Counted from the first letter of the stretch, positions 8,481 to 18,323 are shown. The stretch: DNA of 64,000 nucleotides from an uncultured Isosphaeraceae bacterium (GCA_945957605.1 CAMFLR010000001.1:186001-250000), one strand, 5' to 3'. Notes: generated by a model from the sequence alone, not told the origin. Numbers and translations: made by a program.

Positions 8481-10532
8481 GTGACAACCGAGCTTCTTCC
8501 ACCGCCGTGTTCAACTCGCGCGACCGAGGCGAATGTGGCGCCAACCATGCTGCCGGTGCTCAACGACGCGCCGCGAAGTCGGCAGCCCTTGCCGATGTCG
8601 CGCGAAGAGATGGACCGCCGTGGGTGGGATGCAGCGGATGTGGTGCTCGTCACCGGCGATGCGTACGTCGATCATCCTGCGTTCGCGATGGGAATTCTGG
8701 GGCGAATTCTCGAAGCGGCCGGTTATCGGGTGGCAATTCTCGCCCAACCCGACTGGAAGAGTGCCGACCCCTGGAAGACATTCGGCCGCCCGCGCCTGTT
8801 CTTCGGCGTCAGCGCCGGGAACATGGACAGCATGATCAATCACTACACCGCCAATAAGAAAGTCAGAAACGACGACGCCTACAGCCCTGGCGGAAAGATT
8901 GGTCTGCGTCCCGACCGCGCGACGATGCCCTACTGCCAGCGAGCACGCGAGGCGTTTCCGGGCGTGCCGGTGATCGCAGGTGGTGTCGAAGCGTCGCTCC
9001 GTCGCCTGGCACATTACGACTACTGGAGCGACACGGTTAAGCGGTCGATCGTGCTCGATTCCAAGGCCGATCTCGTCGTTTTCGGCATGGGCGAGCAATC
9101 GATCGTCGAAATCGCGCGACGATTGGCCGGTGGCGAAACGGTTCGCGACCTGCGCAATATGCGTGGTGTCGCTTATGCGTTGGGTGCGAAGGAAACCCCG
9201 CCCGAGCACGCGATCACGCTGCCGACTTATGAAGAAGTGAAAACCGATAAGAAGTTGTTCGCCAAGGCAACGCGAATCATCCATCAGGAAACGAACCCGC
9301 TCAACGCCAAGACGCTCGTGCAATATCACGACCGCCAGGCCATTGTCGCAACGCCGCCGAGCCTGCCGATCAGCCAGGAAGACATGGACCGGATCTACGG
9401 CCTGCCCTACACGCGGCAGCCGCATCCCAAATACGGCGCTGAACGAATCCCAGCGTTCGAGACGGTGAAGGATTCGGTCACAATCATGCGCGGCTGCTTC
9501 GGCGGCTGCACGTTTTGCTCGATCACAGCGCATCAGGGGCGCATCATTCAGTCGCGGTCGCAAACTTCGATTTTGACCGAACTGAAAACCATGGCCGACA
9601 CGCCTGGGTTCAAGGGCATTGTGTCGGACATCGGCGGCCCTACGGCCAATATGTATCAAATGCGCTGCACGAAGCCTGAGGTCGAGGCACGATGCAAGCG
9701 ATTGTCGTGTGTTCATCCCAAGATTTGTAAATTGCTCGGAACCGATCACGGGCCGCTCGTCGAGCTGATGAAAGAGAGCCGCGAAGTTCCCGGCATCCGT
9801 AAGGTCCTCGTCGCCTCGGGAATCCGCACTGATCTCGCGCAGCGCTCGCCAGAGTACATGGAGCAGCTCGCGACGCATCACGTCGGTGGGCATCTCAAAG
9901 TCGCTCCCGAACATGCCGATCCCGAAGTTCTTCAGCGCATGAAGAAGCCGAACATCGATGACTTCGGTACCTTCGCCAAGGCGTTCGAGGAAGCGAGTGT
10001 AAAGGGCGGCAAGCCCAAGCAATATCTCGTGCCTTACTTCATCGCGTCGCACCCCGGCAGCGACTTGAACGCGATGATCGATTTGGCCCTGTTCCTCAAG
10101 AGAAACGGCTACCGCCCCGACCAGGTGCAGGACTTCATCCCCGCGCCGTTTGATATTGCGACGTGCATGTATCATACGGGGATTGATCCTTTTACGGGTG
10201 AAGAAGTCCTCGTCGCGAAAGGCTTGAACGACAGGAAGATGCAGCGGGCGTTGATGCAATTCTTCAAGCCCGAAAACTACTTTCTGGTTCGGGACGCACT
10301 TCAAAAGGCAGGCCGTCATGACCTGATTGGCTCCGGATGCGATTGCCTCATTCCGGCGAATCCTCCGAGAGAAGCTTTGCGCGCAAGGATGGAGAAAGCC
10401 AACCAGTCGCTGGGCGAAGGGAAGTACGTTCACCAAATTGAACGCGATGGAACGCCCCGACCTTCCAGCGGTGGCTATCGCCCTGGCCGGAAGTCTGCTC
10501 AGAGGAGACCGGGGAAGAAGGGCGGTAAGTGA
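8481..10532 (+). CDS. YgiQ family radical SAM protein
   Basis: About 683 residues from the GTG at 8481; the frame is open back to a TTG at 8415, but a TATAAT lies between, so the later start is preferred. The family N-terminal signature [20 protein letters not shown] is present, followed by [10 protein letters not shown]. The radical SAM cluster motif is CFGGCTFC (C339, C343, C346), which binds a 4Fe-4S cluster and S-adenosylmethionine. A second cysteine-rich part ([12 protein letters not shown]) follows. The tail is basic and Gly/Lys-rich. YgiQ enzymes are widespread and of unassigned substrate. Length is close to the E. coli protein (about 740). It is bordered by unrelated genes and is probably monocistronic. 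Confidence 0.93.
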   Translation: MTTELLPPPCSTRATEANVAPTMLPVLNDAPRSRQPLPMSREEMDRRGWDAADVVLVTGDAYVDHPAFAMGILGRILEAAGYRVAILAQPDWKSADPWKTFGRPRLFFGVSAGNMDSMINHYTANKKVRNDDAYSPGGKIGLRPDRATMPYCQRAREAFPGVPVIAGGVEASLRRLAHYDYWSDTVKRSIVLDSKADLVVFGMGEQSIVEIARRLAGGETVRDLRNMRGVAYALGAKETPPEHAITLPTYEEVKTDKKLFAKATRIIHQETNPLNAKTLVQYHDRQAIVATPPSLPISQEDMDRIYGLPYTRQPHPKYGAERIPAFETVKDSVTIMRGCFGGCTFCSITAHQGRIIQSRSQTSILTELKTMADTPGFKGIVSDIGGPTANMYQMRCTKPEVEARCKRLSCVHPKICKLLGTDHGPLVELMKESREVPGIRKVLVASGIRTDLAQRSPEYMEQLATHHVGGHLKVAPEHADPEVLQRMKKPNIDDFGTFAKAFEEASVKGGKPKQYLVPYFIASHPGSDLNAMIDLALFLKRNGYRPDQVQDFIPAPFDIATCMYHTGIDPFTGEEVLVAKGLNDRKMQRALMQFFKPENYFLVRDALQKAGRHDLIGSGCDCLIPANPPREALRARMEKANQSLGEGKYVHQIERDGTPRPSSGGYRPGRKSAQRRPGKKGGK

Positions 10533-10556
10533 GGCGATCTTCGGGGCTAGCTACCT

Positions 10557-10961
10557 ATGCGAAGCTTGAAGGGAAGCCATAGAATTGTGGTCAGCGATGT
10601 TGAATATCGCTGGTGGGCAACCGGCCACGACGGGTGCATTGGCGTCGATATCCGGCCCGCAAACAATCTCGGCACTTACATTTCCGGCACTCTTCTTTAC
10701 CACGAAGGTGGAGTTCACAACGAAGCCGGGAATTGGTCCCCAGAAGCCCGCCAAATAGTCGTGACGAATCGAATTGTTCGACGGATCATCGAGCACGCGA
10801 TAACATCGTTCGGCTATGTTCCCGAGGCCGTGGTAACGAAACTCCGCTTGGCAGGTCTCGATGATGTCGTCGAATGGAGGGACGAAGTTCGAGCAGTCCG
10901 GCGAGATAGTCCCTATAGTATGAATTGGATTTCAGTGAATTGTGTTGATATGGTTATGTAG
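10557..10961 (+). CDS. Conserved hypothetical protein
   Basis: 134 residues. The middle segment QIVVTNRIVRRIIEHAI reads as a conserved amphipathic block, and the N-terminal half is rich in Gly and aromatic residues (EYRWWATGHDGCIGVDI, LLYHEGG). I recall similar short proteins in planctomycete genomes but know of no function. No signal peptide or membrane helix. The start at 10557 is 24 bases after the YgiQ stop and has no clear ribosome binding site. The last 20 residues look less conserved, so the C-terminus may be altered. Confidence 0.6.
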   Translation: MRSLKGSHRIVVSDVEYRWWATGHDGCIGVDIRPANNLGTYISGTLLYHEGGVHNEAGNWSPEARQIVVTNRIVRRIIEHAITSFGYVPEAVVTKLRLAGLDDVVEWRDEVRAVRRDSPYSMNWISVNCVDMVM

Positions 10962-11142
10962 GCGATATTGTGACCGCCAACGTCCGCACCGTTTGCCGAG
11001 TACGCGTTAAAAAAACTTTGCCGAATCAGGTACTAGTTCGGCGCGGCGTCATGAGAACGGGCGAAAGCGCTAGAGTGGGAGAGTTCAATAACTCCTCAAA
11101 ATCGCCTCGGACTCAAACTGCTAGCAATCCAATCTGAGCCAG

Positions 11143-12303
11143 CTACAGCGGTTGACGAGGTGCTTCCGAGCGGCGCAACGACCTTCTGAAAAAAGATCGA
11201 CTTGGCTTTTCGACCAGATAGTAACTTCCAAGACACCAGATCAAAATTAGTACGAAATACGTTACAAGTACTCCGACTCTTAATCCAATTCCTGCATTCT
11301 CGAATCGCGATGACGGCAGAAGTTTGTAGACCATTTTTTGACAGAGCGTGTGGGTCATGTAGAGCGAATACGAAACCTCGCCCAGAAAGACGGCAGGCCA
11401 TATTGTCCAACATAAATGGCACTTCTCGCCAAGCCACGCTAGGACTGCAATCAGTCCCAAAAAGCAGCAGAGCAGCGACACGATAACGATGTTGTTCGTG
11501 AGCGCGAACGTCGACGCCACAGCCACCAGAACCAGCACTTCGGGGAAGAATCGCCACCAGGTGGAGTCGCTACGTCTGGGCAGTTTTTCGAGGATCCAGT
11601 AGATCCCGATCCCAGCGAAGAACGTGGGGATGACCAGGACCAATTCATAGAATGGACGCGGTGCCCAGCAGGTCATTACGGCGATCGAAGCGATCAATGA
11701 GAAAACGCTGAAGATGATCGCCCGCAACAGGGTATTCAGGGAACGGGCAGTACCTAGAATGACAAATGGAAATAACTGATATGCAAACCATTCTGAGCTA
11801 ATCGACCAAGACGGATAATTCCAGTTCAACTTGAAGTCTGGCACCCAGGTCTGCATCAGTAGCAAATTGAGCACAAAATCGCGCGTTGAATAGCCTGCAT
11901 CTGTCACTTGGTATCGGGCTAAACCGCTCACCCATACCATCGCCGCAACGACCAAAAGCGTCACCAAATGAACGGGATAAATTCGAGCGAGTCGCGCAAT
12001 TTGAAAGCGAAAAATCTCAGATCCACTCAAACGATGAAATCGATCTGAATAGTTATAGGCCAGCACGAAACCACTCAGCATAAAAAATGCGGGTACAGCC
12101 ATGTGGCCGACTCGCGCAAGCGGTGACAATACGTCCATTGACGGGAATAGTTTTAATATGTCGTTCCAGAAGTGATAAAGAACGATCCAGAGTGCGAGGT
12201 ATCCTCGCAAAGAGGTGAGAGCAACGATTTGGTTGGGACGTCGTGTCGCCGTCTCGGGCACGCCCTCTGACTTGCCCGTTGTTCCCGCAGTTGACGAAAT
12301 CAT
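11143..12303 (-). CDS. Acyltransferase family 3 membrane protein (OafA/YrhL type)
   Basis: About 386 residues from the ATG at 12303; an in-frame TTG at 12327 is possible. The N-terminal helix carries SLRGYLALWIVLYHFW with the catalytic-site His of this family, and an Arg-rich loop (RFQIARLARIYPVHL) follows the third helix, as in PF01757. About ten hydrophobic segments span the membrane. The family moves acyl groups, often acetyl, from the cytoplasm onto sugars of O-antigen, peptidoglycan or exopolysaccharide. It lies alone, convergent with the gene at 10557. The acceptor is unknown; surface glycan acylation is the likely role. Confidence 0.9.
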   Translation of the reverse strand: MISSTAGTTGKSEGVPETATRRPNQIVALTSLRGYLALWIVLYHFWNDILKLFPSMDVLSPLARVGHMAVPAFFMLSGFVLAYNYSDRFHRLSGSEIFRFQIARLARIYPVHLVTLLVVAAMVWVSGLARYQVTDAGYSTRDFVLNLLLMQTWVPDFKLNWNYPSWSISSEWFAYQLFPFVILGTARSLNTLLRAIIFSVFSLIASIAVMTCWAPRPFYELVLVIPTFFAGIGIYWILEKLPRRSDSTWWRFFPEVLVLVAVASTFALTNNIVIVSLLCCFLGLIAVLAWLGEKCHLCWTIWPAVFLGEVSYSLYMTHTLCQKMVYKLLPSSRFENAGIGLRVGVLVTYFVLILIWCLGSYYLVEKPSRSFFRRSLRRSEAPRQPL

Positions 12304-12611
12304 GAATTTGGCTTGCCAGCCTGTCAATCAATGTGCAATCAGCGCTAATTACCGTCGGCTCGACCCGCCTCTTCGCGGTCGGCATATTATTTGGACAGGT
12401 CTCATTAGCGACTGTCAAGGCGGTAGGATTGCCTTCATTGAGTGAGTTTGCTCATTCGCGGTCTACGCGTGAGCCCGGGATTAGAAATTTCTAAGCTTCA
12501 TCTAACGGCCATATAATCGAACTTTGCGATGCTCTCCGCCACAACGAGCGACGGTGGGCCTGCGTGGGCTTTGGTCGTCTCGTGGTCGTTGCGGTTCATG
12601 GAGAAACGCTG
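12304..12611. other. Divergent intergenic region
   Basis: About 300 bases between the acyltransferase (minus) and the PepSY-like gene (plus). It should hold both promoters. I see a TTGACA on the minus strand at 12413-12418 but no -10 at a proper distance, and a ribosome binding site (GGAGA, near 12600) for the plus-strand gene. No gene or repeat is evident. Confidence 0.5.
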
Positions 12612-13214
12612 ATGCGGATTGCCATCCTGTCACTGGGGCTGCTCGCGGCCGTCGGGACCGTTCGTGGCGAGGAGGAGAAGATCGCCGTCAAGAGCTTGCC
12701 CAAGGCCGTGACTGCGGCTGTGAAGGCCAAGTTCCCCGAAGCGAAAATCACCGAGGCATCCAAGGAAGAAGAAGATCACAAGGTGATCTACGAGGTCGAG
12801 ATCAAGGACGACGATTCCAAGGCGTCCCTCGCTGTCTCCGCGAAGGGGAAAATCCTCGAAATCGAAAAGCCGATCTCGGTTGAGAAGCTGCCGAAGTCGG
12901 TCCAGAAGACCTTGGCGGCTAAGTATTCCAAGGCGAAGGTGAAATCGGCCGAAGAAGTCCTCAAATTTGAAGACGAGGACGATGACGACGACGACGACAA
13001 GCCGGGCAAAAAGGACGATGATGACGACGATGATAAGCCCAAGAAGACCTACGAAGTGGTGCTGTCGTCCGAAGGCAAAGGCAGTTTCGAGGTGAAGTTC
13101 ACCGCGGCCGGCAAGGTTATCGAAGAGGAAGACGACGAGGACGACAAGCCGGCCAAGAAGGAAAAGGATGACGACGATAAGCCGCGTGCCAAGAAGGAAA
13201 AAGACAAAGACTGA
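12612..13214 (+). CDS. Secreted PepSY-like protein with Asp/Lys-rich linkers
   Basis: About 200 residues. The start at 12612 gives a signal peptide (MRIAILSLGLLAAVGTVRGE) and has GGAGA 8 bases upstream. Two PepSY-like units follow: the first around KSLPKAVTAAVKAKFPEAK, the second around EKLPKSVQKTLAAKYSKAK, each continuing into a short beta region. The second is interrupted and followed by runs of aspartate (seven in a row twice) alternating with Lys/Pro, and the C-terminus is strongly charged. PepSY-like domains are thought to act as periplasmic inhibitors or sensors; the Asp runs could bind calcium (inference). The gene lies about 100 bases upstream of a two-component pair, a common setting for PepSY proteins. 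Confidence 0.85.
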   Translation: MRIAILSLGLLAAVGTVRGEEEKIAVKSLPKAVTAAVKAKFPEAKITEASKEEEDHKVIYEVEIKDDDSKASLAVSAKGKILEIEKPISVEKLPKSVQKTLAAKYSKAKVKSAEEVLKFEDEDDDDDDDKPGKKDDDDDDDKPKKTYEVVLSSEGKGSFEVKFTAAGKVIEEEDDEDDKPAKKEKDDDDKPRAKKEKDKD

Positions 13215-13243
13215 ACGCGGTCGATCGACTACTTTGGTGCGGT

Positions 13244-13271
13244 AGCGGCCCCGGTTTTTTCCGGGGTCGCT
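13244..13271 (+). terminator. Stem-loop after the PepSY-like gene
   Basis: An 11 bp stem (13244-13254 with 13261-13271, one G-T pair) closes a loop of six T. It lies 30 bases after the stop. The T run is in the loop and not after the stem, so it is an atypical terminator or an attenuator before the response regulator gene. Confidence 0.45.
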
Positions 13272-13313
13272 CTTGCTTGGAATCCGCAAGAATTCCGGAC
13301 AGGGGCATCCCCT

Positions 13314-14009
13314 TTGGGTATCAGGGTGCTAGTGATCGAGGACGATGCGGAGATTGCTGACTTCGTCGTTCGAGGTCTCCGCGAGGAGGGTTATACCGTC
13401 GAACTCGCCACCAATGGCGACGACGGTGGACACGCTCTGGCCCATGGTCCCTGGGACGTGGTCGTGCTCGATTGGTGGCTACCCGGTGCCGACGGATTGA
13501 CGCTCCTTCGCAACTTCCGCAAAGCTGGAAATTCGACACCGGTTCTCTTCCTCACTGCGCGTCGTGCGTTATCGGAACGAGTGACGGGGCTCGACGCGGG
13601 CGCCGATGATTATCTTTGCAAACCCTTCGATTACGAAGAATTGCTCGCACGCGTTCGGGCTCTGTCTCGTCGGCAGGGAATCGTTCCGTCGAATAATCTC
13701 GCCTATTCTGATGTCAGTGTCGATCTCGTAACCCACCGCGCAACACGGGCCGGACATCCGCTCGAATTGACGGCGAAAGAATACGCGCTGCTCATCTTTT
13801 TCCTTCGCCATCCAGGCGAGGTTCTTGCGCGGACGCGAATTTACGAGCACGTTTGGGACGAACGATACGATGGTCTTTCCAACACATTAGAGTTTCACGT
13901 TTTTCAGCTTCGCAAGGCGTTGGAAGCCTACGGAACTCGGCTGATCCACACGCTTCGGGGCCGGGGCTATGTTTTCGGGGATGACCCCAGCGCGGGGGCG
14001 AACCGATGA
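13314..14009 (+). CDS. OmpR-type response regulator
   Basis: 231 residues. The TTG at 13314 is chosen because AGGGG lies 8 bases upstream; a GTG at 13326 is the alternative. The receiver domain shows the acidic pair D10-D11, the phosphoacceptor D53 (VVLDWWLPG), the switch Thr in FLTAR and the conserved Lys in CKPFDYEEL. The C-terminal half is a winged-helix DNA-binding domain (LTAKEYALLIFFLRHPGEV, then RGRGYVF). It regulates transcription after phosphorylation by the partner kinase. Its stop overlaps the start of the kinase gene by 4 bases (ATGA), so translation is coupled. Confidence 0.95.
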   Translation: MGIRVLVIEDDAEIADFVVRGLREEGYTVELATNGDDGGHALAHGPWDVVVLDWWLPGADGLTLLRNFRKAGNSTPVLFLTARRALSERVTGLDAGADDYLCKPFDYEELLARVRALSRRQGIVPSNNLAYSDVSVDLVTHRATRAGHPLELTAKEYALLIFFLRHPGEVLARTRIYEHVWDERYDGLSNTLEFHVFQLRKALEAYGTRLIHTLRGRGYVFGDDPSAGANR

Positions 14010-15499
14010 GCCCGCGATTGATCCCAATGCGTCTGGTTACGCGGCTCACGTGGTTCTTTTTGGCCGCGATGGCCGTTGTTCTGGTTGGCTTTTCGGTTGC
14101 GGTCTATGCGATCGTCTCACAGCATCTGCATCGCCAAATCGACGAGCAACTCGCATCGGCGCTGAACACTCTCGCCGCAGCCTCGGAGGTCGGACCAGAG
14201 GGGCTCGACTGGGAGCCGGAAGAGCGCAGTCTTTCCTTTGGCCCGCCCGCTCTGCGAGGGCAATTCTTCTGGCGGGTGAGCGACGGACACGGAAAGCGAG
14301 TGGATGGCTCGGCGACTGGAGCCATCGACCAAGGGCTCGCGCGACTCGCCGAGGGAAACGGTTCTCCGCGGCGCAAGGGGCGACTGAGAGACGAATCGGG
14401 CGCGGAATGGGAAATTGTCACACATCGCCATGATTCGACTCCACAAATTGGTGACGCAAGCCACCACAACGACCATTCTGAAGGCAAATTCAGCGCACTC
14501 GTGTTTGGAGCCGCCGCATCTCTTGAAGAGGCGAAGGGCAGCCTTCGCAATCTCGCCGTAGCGCTGACGGGAATCTCACTTGTTGTTTGGACGTTTGCAT
14601 TGATTAGTGGGCGCAGATTTTGTCAGGCCGCGCTGCGACCGCTGACTGAGATGGCCGAAGCGGCGCGAGCAGTTGGAGTCGACGATACAGCCAAACGTCT
14701 GCCAACCCAGGCGACGGGCGATGAACTGGAAGATCTGGGAAAAACGGTGAATGCCCTGCTCGACCGCTTGGGCGAATCGCTCGAACGGCAGCAACGGTTC
14801 GCCGGAGATGCGGCGCACCAGCTTTGCACGCCTCTCACTGTGCTTCAGGGACAGGTCGAGCTCGCGTTGCGTCAGGATCGTCCTGAGGAAGAGTATCGCC
14901 GTGTTCTCACGCTATTCCTCTCGAAGACGAAACACCTGCGGCAGATCGTTGATGGGTTGATGTTCCTGTCCACCGCGGACGCCGAGGCGATGCGACCCAA
15001 GCTCGAAAGAATCGCGCTTGATCCTTGGATTCGCGACCATCTCAAATCGTGGTCTCACGACCGCGGCAGCGACGTAGTTTACGACGTCGGCCATGCAGGT
15101 GATTGCCACGTCTTCGTCCAACCGCCGCTCCTGGGCGAGTTGATGAACAACTTGTTGGACAACGCGAAAAAGTACGGACCACCGGGATCGCCGATTCGGA
15201 TTCGCCTCTCGCAAACTGCATCCGATCTCTCGATTTCCGTTTCCGATGGCGGTTCGGGAATCGCTCCCGAAGATCTGCCTCATATCTTCGATCCGTTTTT
15301 CCGGGCCGAATCGGCTCGCATTCGTGGGACGACCGGTAACGGCCTGGGGCTCTCTATCGCTGCTCGTATTGCCACGATTTTTGGCGCGGGGATCATTGCG
15401 GAAAGTCGTCCAGGGCAAGGGGCGACCTTCACCGTGACTTTTCCAAAGAGCGATCCAACGGATGCAGGAGCGATCCCAAAAGAACAATATTCTGATTGA
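14006..15499 (+). CDS. Membrane sensor histidine kinase
   Basis: 497 residues. A membrane helix lies at about residues 15-37 and a second near 185-205, enclosing a periplasmic sensor region of about 150 residues. A HAMP linker (RPLTEMAEAARAVG) follows. The phosphoacceptor His is H271 in AHQLCTPLT; the usual Arg of the H-box is Cys here. The ATPase domain has the N-box (ELMNNLLDNAKKYG), the G1 box SDGGSGI, DPFFRAES and GNGLGLSIA. It resembles CusS/heavy-metal sensor kinases in layout. It overlaps the response regulator gene by 4 bases. The signal is unknown; the nearby PepSY-like secreted protein may be part of the same pathway. Confidence 0.94.
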   Translation: MSPRLIPMRLVTRLTWFFLAAMAVVLVGFSVAVYAIVSQHLHRQIDEQLASALNTLAAASEVGPEGLDWEPEERSLSFGPPALRGQFFWRVSDGHGKRVDGSATGAIDQGLARLAEGNGSPRRKGRLRDESGAEWEIVTHRHDSTPQIGDASHHNDHSEGKFSALVFGAAASLEEAKGSLRNLAVALTGISLVVWTFALISGRRFCQAALRPLTEMAEAARAVGVDDTAKRLPTQATGDELEDLGKTVNALLDRLGESLERQQRFAGDAAHQLCTPLTVLQGQVELALRQDRPEEEYRRVLTLFLSKTKHLRQIVDGLMFLSTADAEAMRPKLERIALDPWIRDHLKSWSHDRGSDVVYDVGHAGDCHVFVQPPLLGELMNNLLDNAKKYGPPGSPIRIRLSQTASDLSISVSDGGSGIAPEDLPHIFDPFFRAESARIRGTTGNGLGLSIAARIATIFGAGIIAESRPGQGATFTVTFPKSDPTDAGAIPKEQYSD

Positions 15500-15526
15500 T
15501 GCTCCTGTGAGCCGCGATCCGCTCGG

Positions 15527-16327
15527 TCAATGTGCCGGGACCGCTGACCATTCAACGATATCGGCCGATGTATCGCCGGTTGATCGTACGCGAAATCCTA
15601 GCGATCGCAGATACTCCTGCGCAGCGTCTTCGGGAACTCCCAGGGCTTGCATGCGGGGTTTGTTCTGTTCGAACCAGATCTCCTCGACCGCTCCCGCCTT
15701 GAGCAAACGTTCGCACCCCATAATGGCCCAGGCGTCTGCCCCTTCGGTATCGACTTTCAATAATTTCACACGTGTCTCGGGTGACACGACATCGTCGACC
15801 CGGAGAACATCAACGTCAATGTCGCCGGTCGAGTCGGTGGCAGCGAATCCGCCCCAGCCGGTTTGGTCCGCGGGCCCGAGGTTGAATTTCAGCTTGCCGG
15901 GCGACTTTCCCGCGGCGTGGGGGATCACCTTAATCTGAGACGTAAAGCCGTTCCGCTCGATGTTTCGCTGAAGGATTTCCAGGTTGCGTGGCGACGCTTC
16001 GAACGCGATACAACGGTTTTCCGGCCGCGCGGCTGCCCACAGGAGCGCGAAGTAGCCGAGATTTGCGCCAATGTCGATGAGCGTGCCGCCGAGCTGCGCC
16101 TGGTGTACGACCCGACGTGTTACCGACAGCTCAAAAATTCCGGTGAACGCGATGCTATCGGAGATGACGTCGCCTGGCATGAGTTGCATCTGCACGCGAG
16201 GCGCATGTGCGAGCTCTGCGCTCGAGTAGAGCGACTTCCAGGCCGCGTGTTTTCCGCGGTAGCATCGTGCCCAGACCGAGGTTCGCAGCCGTTCGGGTAG
16301 CATTCGTAGCAGGAACGGCCGCTTCAT
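15527..16327 (-). CDS. FkbM family methyltransferase
   Basis: 266 residues from the ATG at 16327 (GGGAGA about 9 bases before); an upstream TTG at 16363 is in frame. The SAM-binding motif I is GGTLIDIGANLGYFALL, followed by an acidic loop (CIAFEASPRNLEILQRNI). The FkbM signature VDTEGADAWAIMGCERLL and a distal EIWFEQNK are present. Members methylate hydroxyl groups on sugars or polyketides, commonly in surface glycan synthesis. It is convergent with the histidine kinase gene and stands alone. The substrate cannot be read. Confidence 0.9.
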   Translation of the reverse strand: MKRPFLLRMLPERLRTSVWARCYRGKHAAWKSLYSSAELAHAPRVQMQLMPGDVISDSIAFTGIFELSVTRRVVHQAQLGGTLIDIGANLGYFALLWAAARPENRCIAFEASPRNLEILQRNIERNGFTSQIKVIPHAAGKSPGKLKFNLGPADQTGWGGFAATDSTGDIDVDVLRVDDVVSPETRVKLLKVDTEGADAWAIMGCERLLKAGAVEEIWFEQNKPRMQALGVPEDAAQEYLRSLGFRVRSTGDTSADIVEWSAVPAH

Positions 16328-16757
16328 ATCACCGAGTCTCCCGTCGCCATTTCGTCCAGCCAATTTGACTCGCGGGACTCGGTATTGTCACCTAAAGCGG
16401 GCACATCGTTGTGGCAGTCTTGTGTTGTCTTCGCAGCTTATCATCAAGTCTGGCAAAGCTTGGTGCAAGTAGCCGCTTCATCTTCAGAGCCGAAGTGGTC
16501 ATACTAGGAGCGTCGTCTTTCGTGGCGAGCGATTGCACTTTTCTCGCGATACGACCTTTGAACGTGGCGATTTGATTGATTCGGGTATTGATTCCCTGCG
16601 TCTTTCGCGGCTGGTAACGACGATTCGAGCCGGATTGGATCAGCGGGCGCTGGAAAGCGCGAAGCGTTCAGAACCTTGAAGTCATGGCGCGACGGACCGC
16701 ATTTCGTCACACCCACGTTCGTAATCTTCACGTTTGATAGAAATTGACATCAGTTAG
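16328..16757. other. Intergenic region between FkbM gene and RsmB-type gene
   Basis: About 430 bases between divergent genes. A 75-codon minus-strand frame at 16504-16731 starts with GTG (KITNVGVTKCGPSRHDF) and faintly resembles the start of an enolase-superfamily enzyme, but it stops early and lacks any catalytic part. I see no terminator, repeat or clear promoter. Confidence 0.4.
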
Positions 16758-18323
16758 ATGAGAGAGTCGATGAAACGCCCCGCGCCCAAGCGTCGCCCTG
16801 GATCTGGTCCATCGCCCAAACTTGCGCCCGCTGGGCCGAAGACCCGTCGGCCGCGGCTTGAGCGTGAAGAAACGCGTGATGACCGGGCCCCTGCGCCTCG
16901 TCCCGCGAAGCCAACTGGCCGGGCGAAACAGCGCGAATCCTCTCCTCCACGCGACATCCGCCGCGGTCCCGAGCCGGGTCGTCCCGAGCCATCGCCGGCG
17001 TTTCATGAGAACACGTCCACACACGTCGTTCCGCTCGACAAGCTGGCCAGAGCAGCCGTTGAAACCGCGGAGATCGTCTGGCCGGCAGTTCTCAACGACA
17101 AGAAGCACGCCGACAGGGCAATTGCGGCGGTTTTGCGCGAGCGGAGAGAACTGGGCCAGAACGACAAGATGTTCATCAGCCAGGCGGTGTTTGCTCTCTT
17201 CCGCTGGAAGGGGTGGCTCGACACGCTGCCGCTGGAGCGGATGGAAGCCAAGTTGCTGTTCGCCTGGTTGCTCGATGCACCCTCGGTTCATCCCGCGTGC
17301 CGACTCTGGGCGCGAGCGATCGATCGGGATGTCGCACGCGTCGTCGCACTTGGCGGCGCTCCGAGCTGGACGGCACGCGCGGAGGGTTGGAAGCGGCTGA
17401 ACGAAGGATTCCCGGTGACCGCCGATCCCTGGCGTCTCTTTCCAACCTGGCTACGCGAGCATCTGCCGATCCCGCCGGGCTCAGCATCACCCAAGGTGAA
17501 GTACCTCGAATTCTTGCACGCGCTCCAGGCACGGCCGTCGCTGTGGGTTCGCTCGCAAACGCCCGAACCGCGCGCCGTGTGGAACGAACTTGGCGAACTC
17601 GGGCTCAAACCCTGGGTTCACCGTCGTATGCTCGCGGCGGCTAAGTTGAATCCTGGGGCAAATCTTCACCAGCTTCAACCGTTCAAGGCGGGACGCGTCG
17701 AAATTCAGGATCTCTCTTCGCAGGCCGTTGCTCTTGTGTGCGATCCCGATGAAGGGGAGCGTTGGTGGGACGCCTGCGCTGGTGCGGGTGGCAAGGCGCT
17801 GCACCTTGCGGCACTGATGCAAGGGAAAGGCGTTGTTGTTGCGACCGATGTCAGCGAACTCAAGCTGCGCGAGGCGGTCCGCCGGGCGCGTCGGAGTCCG
17901 TTCCGTAACGTGACGACCAAGGTCTGGGACGGCAAGCACCTTGTGGGCAAGAGCGGATCATTCGATGGCGTTTTGATCGACGCCCCCTGCTCCGGAATCG
18001 GCACCTGGCGGCGCAATCCCGACGCACGCTGGACGCTCGATAAAGAGGCGATTCCACGCCTGGCCGCGGTTCAAACCGGGTTGCTCAATTCAGTGGCTCG
18101 CGCCGTGAAGCCGGGCGGTACGCTGGTTTACTCGGTTTGCACGCTGACGATTGCCGAAACGCAGGACGTTGTGAAAAAATTCCTGGCCGAGCACACAGAA
18201 TACAAGCTCGACCCGTTCCCGCACCCGTTCACCGGCGAAACAACCGAAGGGACCGCCCTGCTCTGGCCGCAGGATTCCGATAACGACACGATGTTCGTCG
18301 CGCGAATGATCCGTACTAAATAG
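16758..18323 (+). CDS. RsmB/NOP-type rRNA (cytosine-5) methyltransferase
   Basis: 521 residues. The C-terminal 230 residues are a Rossmann SAM-dependent methyltransferase: WWDACAGAGGKALHLAAL binds SAM, DAPCSGIG is motif IV and VYSVCTLT is motif VI, each with one of the two cysteines used in m5C chemistry. Upstream lies an RNA-binding NusB/RsmB-like region. The first 90 residues are a low-complexity, Pro/Arg-rich basic extension, not seen in the E. coli enzyme, probably aiding RNA binding (inference). It methylates a cytosine in rRNA, likely 16S. An ATG at 16770 is an alternative start; neither has a strong ribosome binding site. Confidence 0.9.
   Translation: MRESMKRPAPKRRPGSGPSPKLAPAGPKTRRPRLEREETRDDRAPAPRPAKPTGRAKQRESSPPRDIRRGPEPGRPEPSPAFHENTSTHVVPLDKLARAAVETAEIVWPAVLNDKKHADRAIAAVLRERRELGQNDKMFISQAVFALFRWKGWLDTLPLERMEAKLLFAWLLDAPSVHPACRLWARAIDRDVARVVALGGAPSWTARAEGWKRLNEGFPVTADPWRLFPTWLREHLPIPPGSASPKVKYLEFLHALQARPSLWVRSQTPEPRAVWNELGELGLKPWVHRRMLAAAKLNPGANLHQLQPFKAGRVEIQDLSSQAVALVCDPDEGERWWDACAGAGGKALHLAALMQGKGVVVATDVSELKLREAVRRARRSPFRNVTTKVWDGKHLVGKSGSFDGVLIDAPCSGIGTWRRNPDARWTLDKEAIPRLAAVQTGLLNSVARAVKPGGTLVYSVCTLTIAETQDVVKKFLAEHTEYKLDPFPHPFTGETTEGTALLWPQDSDNDTMFVARMIRTK

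Noticed and set aside
8511-10436. A 641-codon minus-strand frame
   Set aside because: It lies opposite the YgiQ-type gene, whose radical SAM motif and family signature are clear, and has no recognisable domain.
16504-16731. A 75-codon minus-strand frame starting KITNVGV
   Set aside because: It faintly resembles the start of an enolase-type enzyme but ends early with no catalytic residues, so it is too weak to call even as a remnant.
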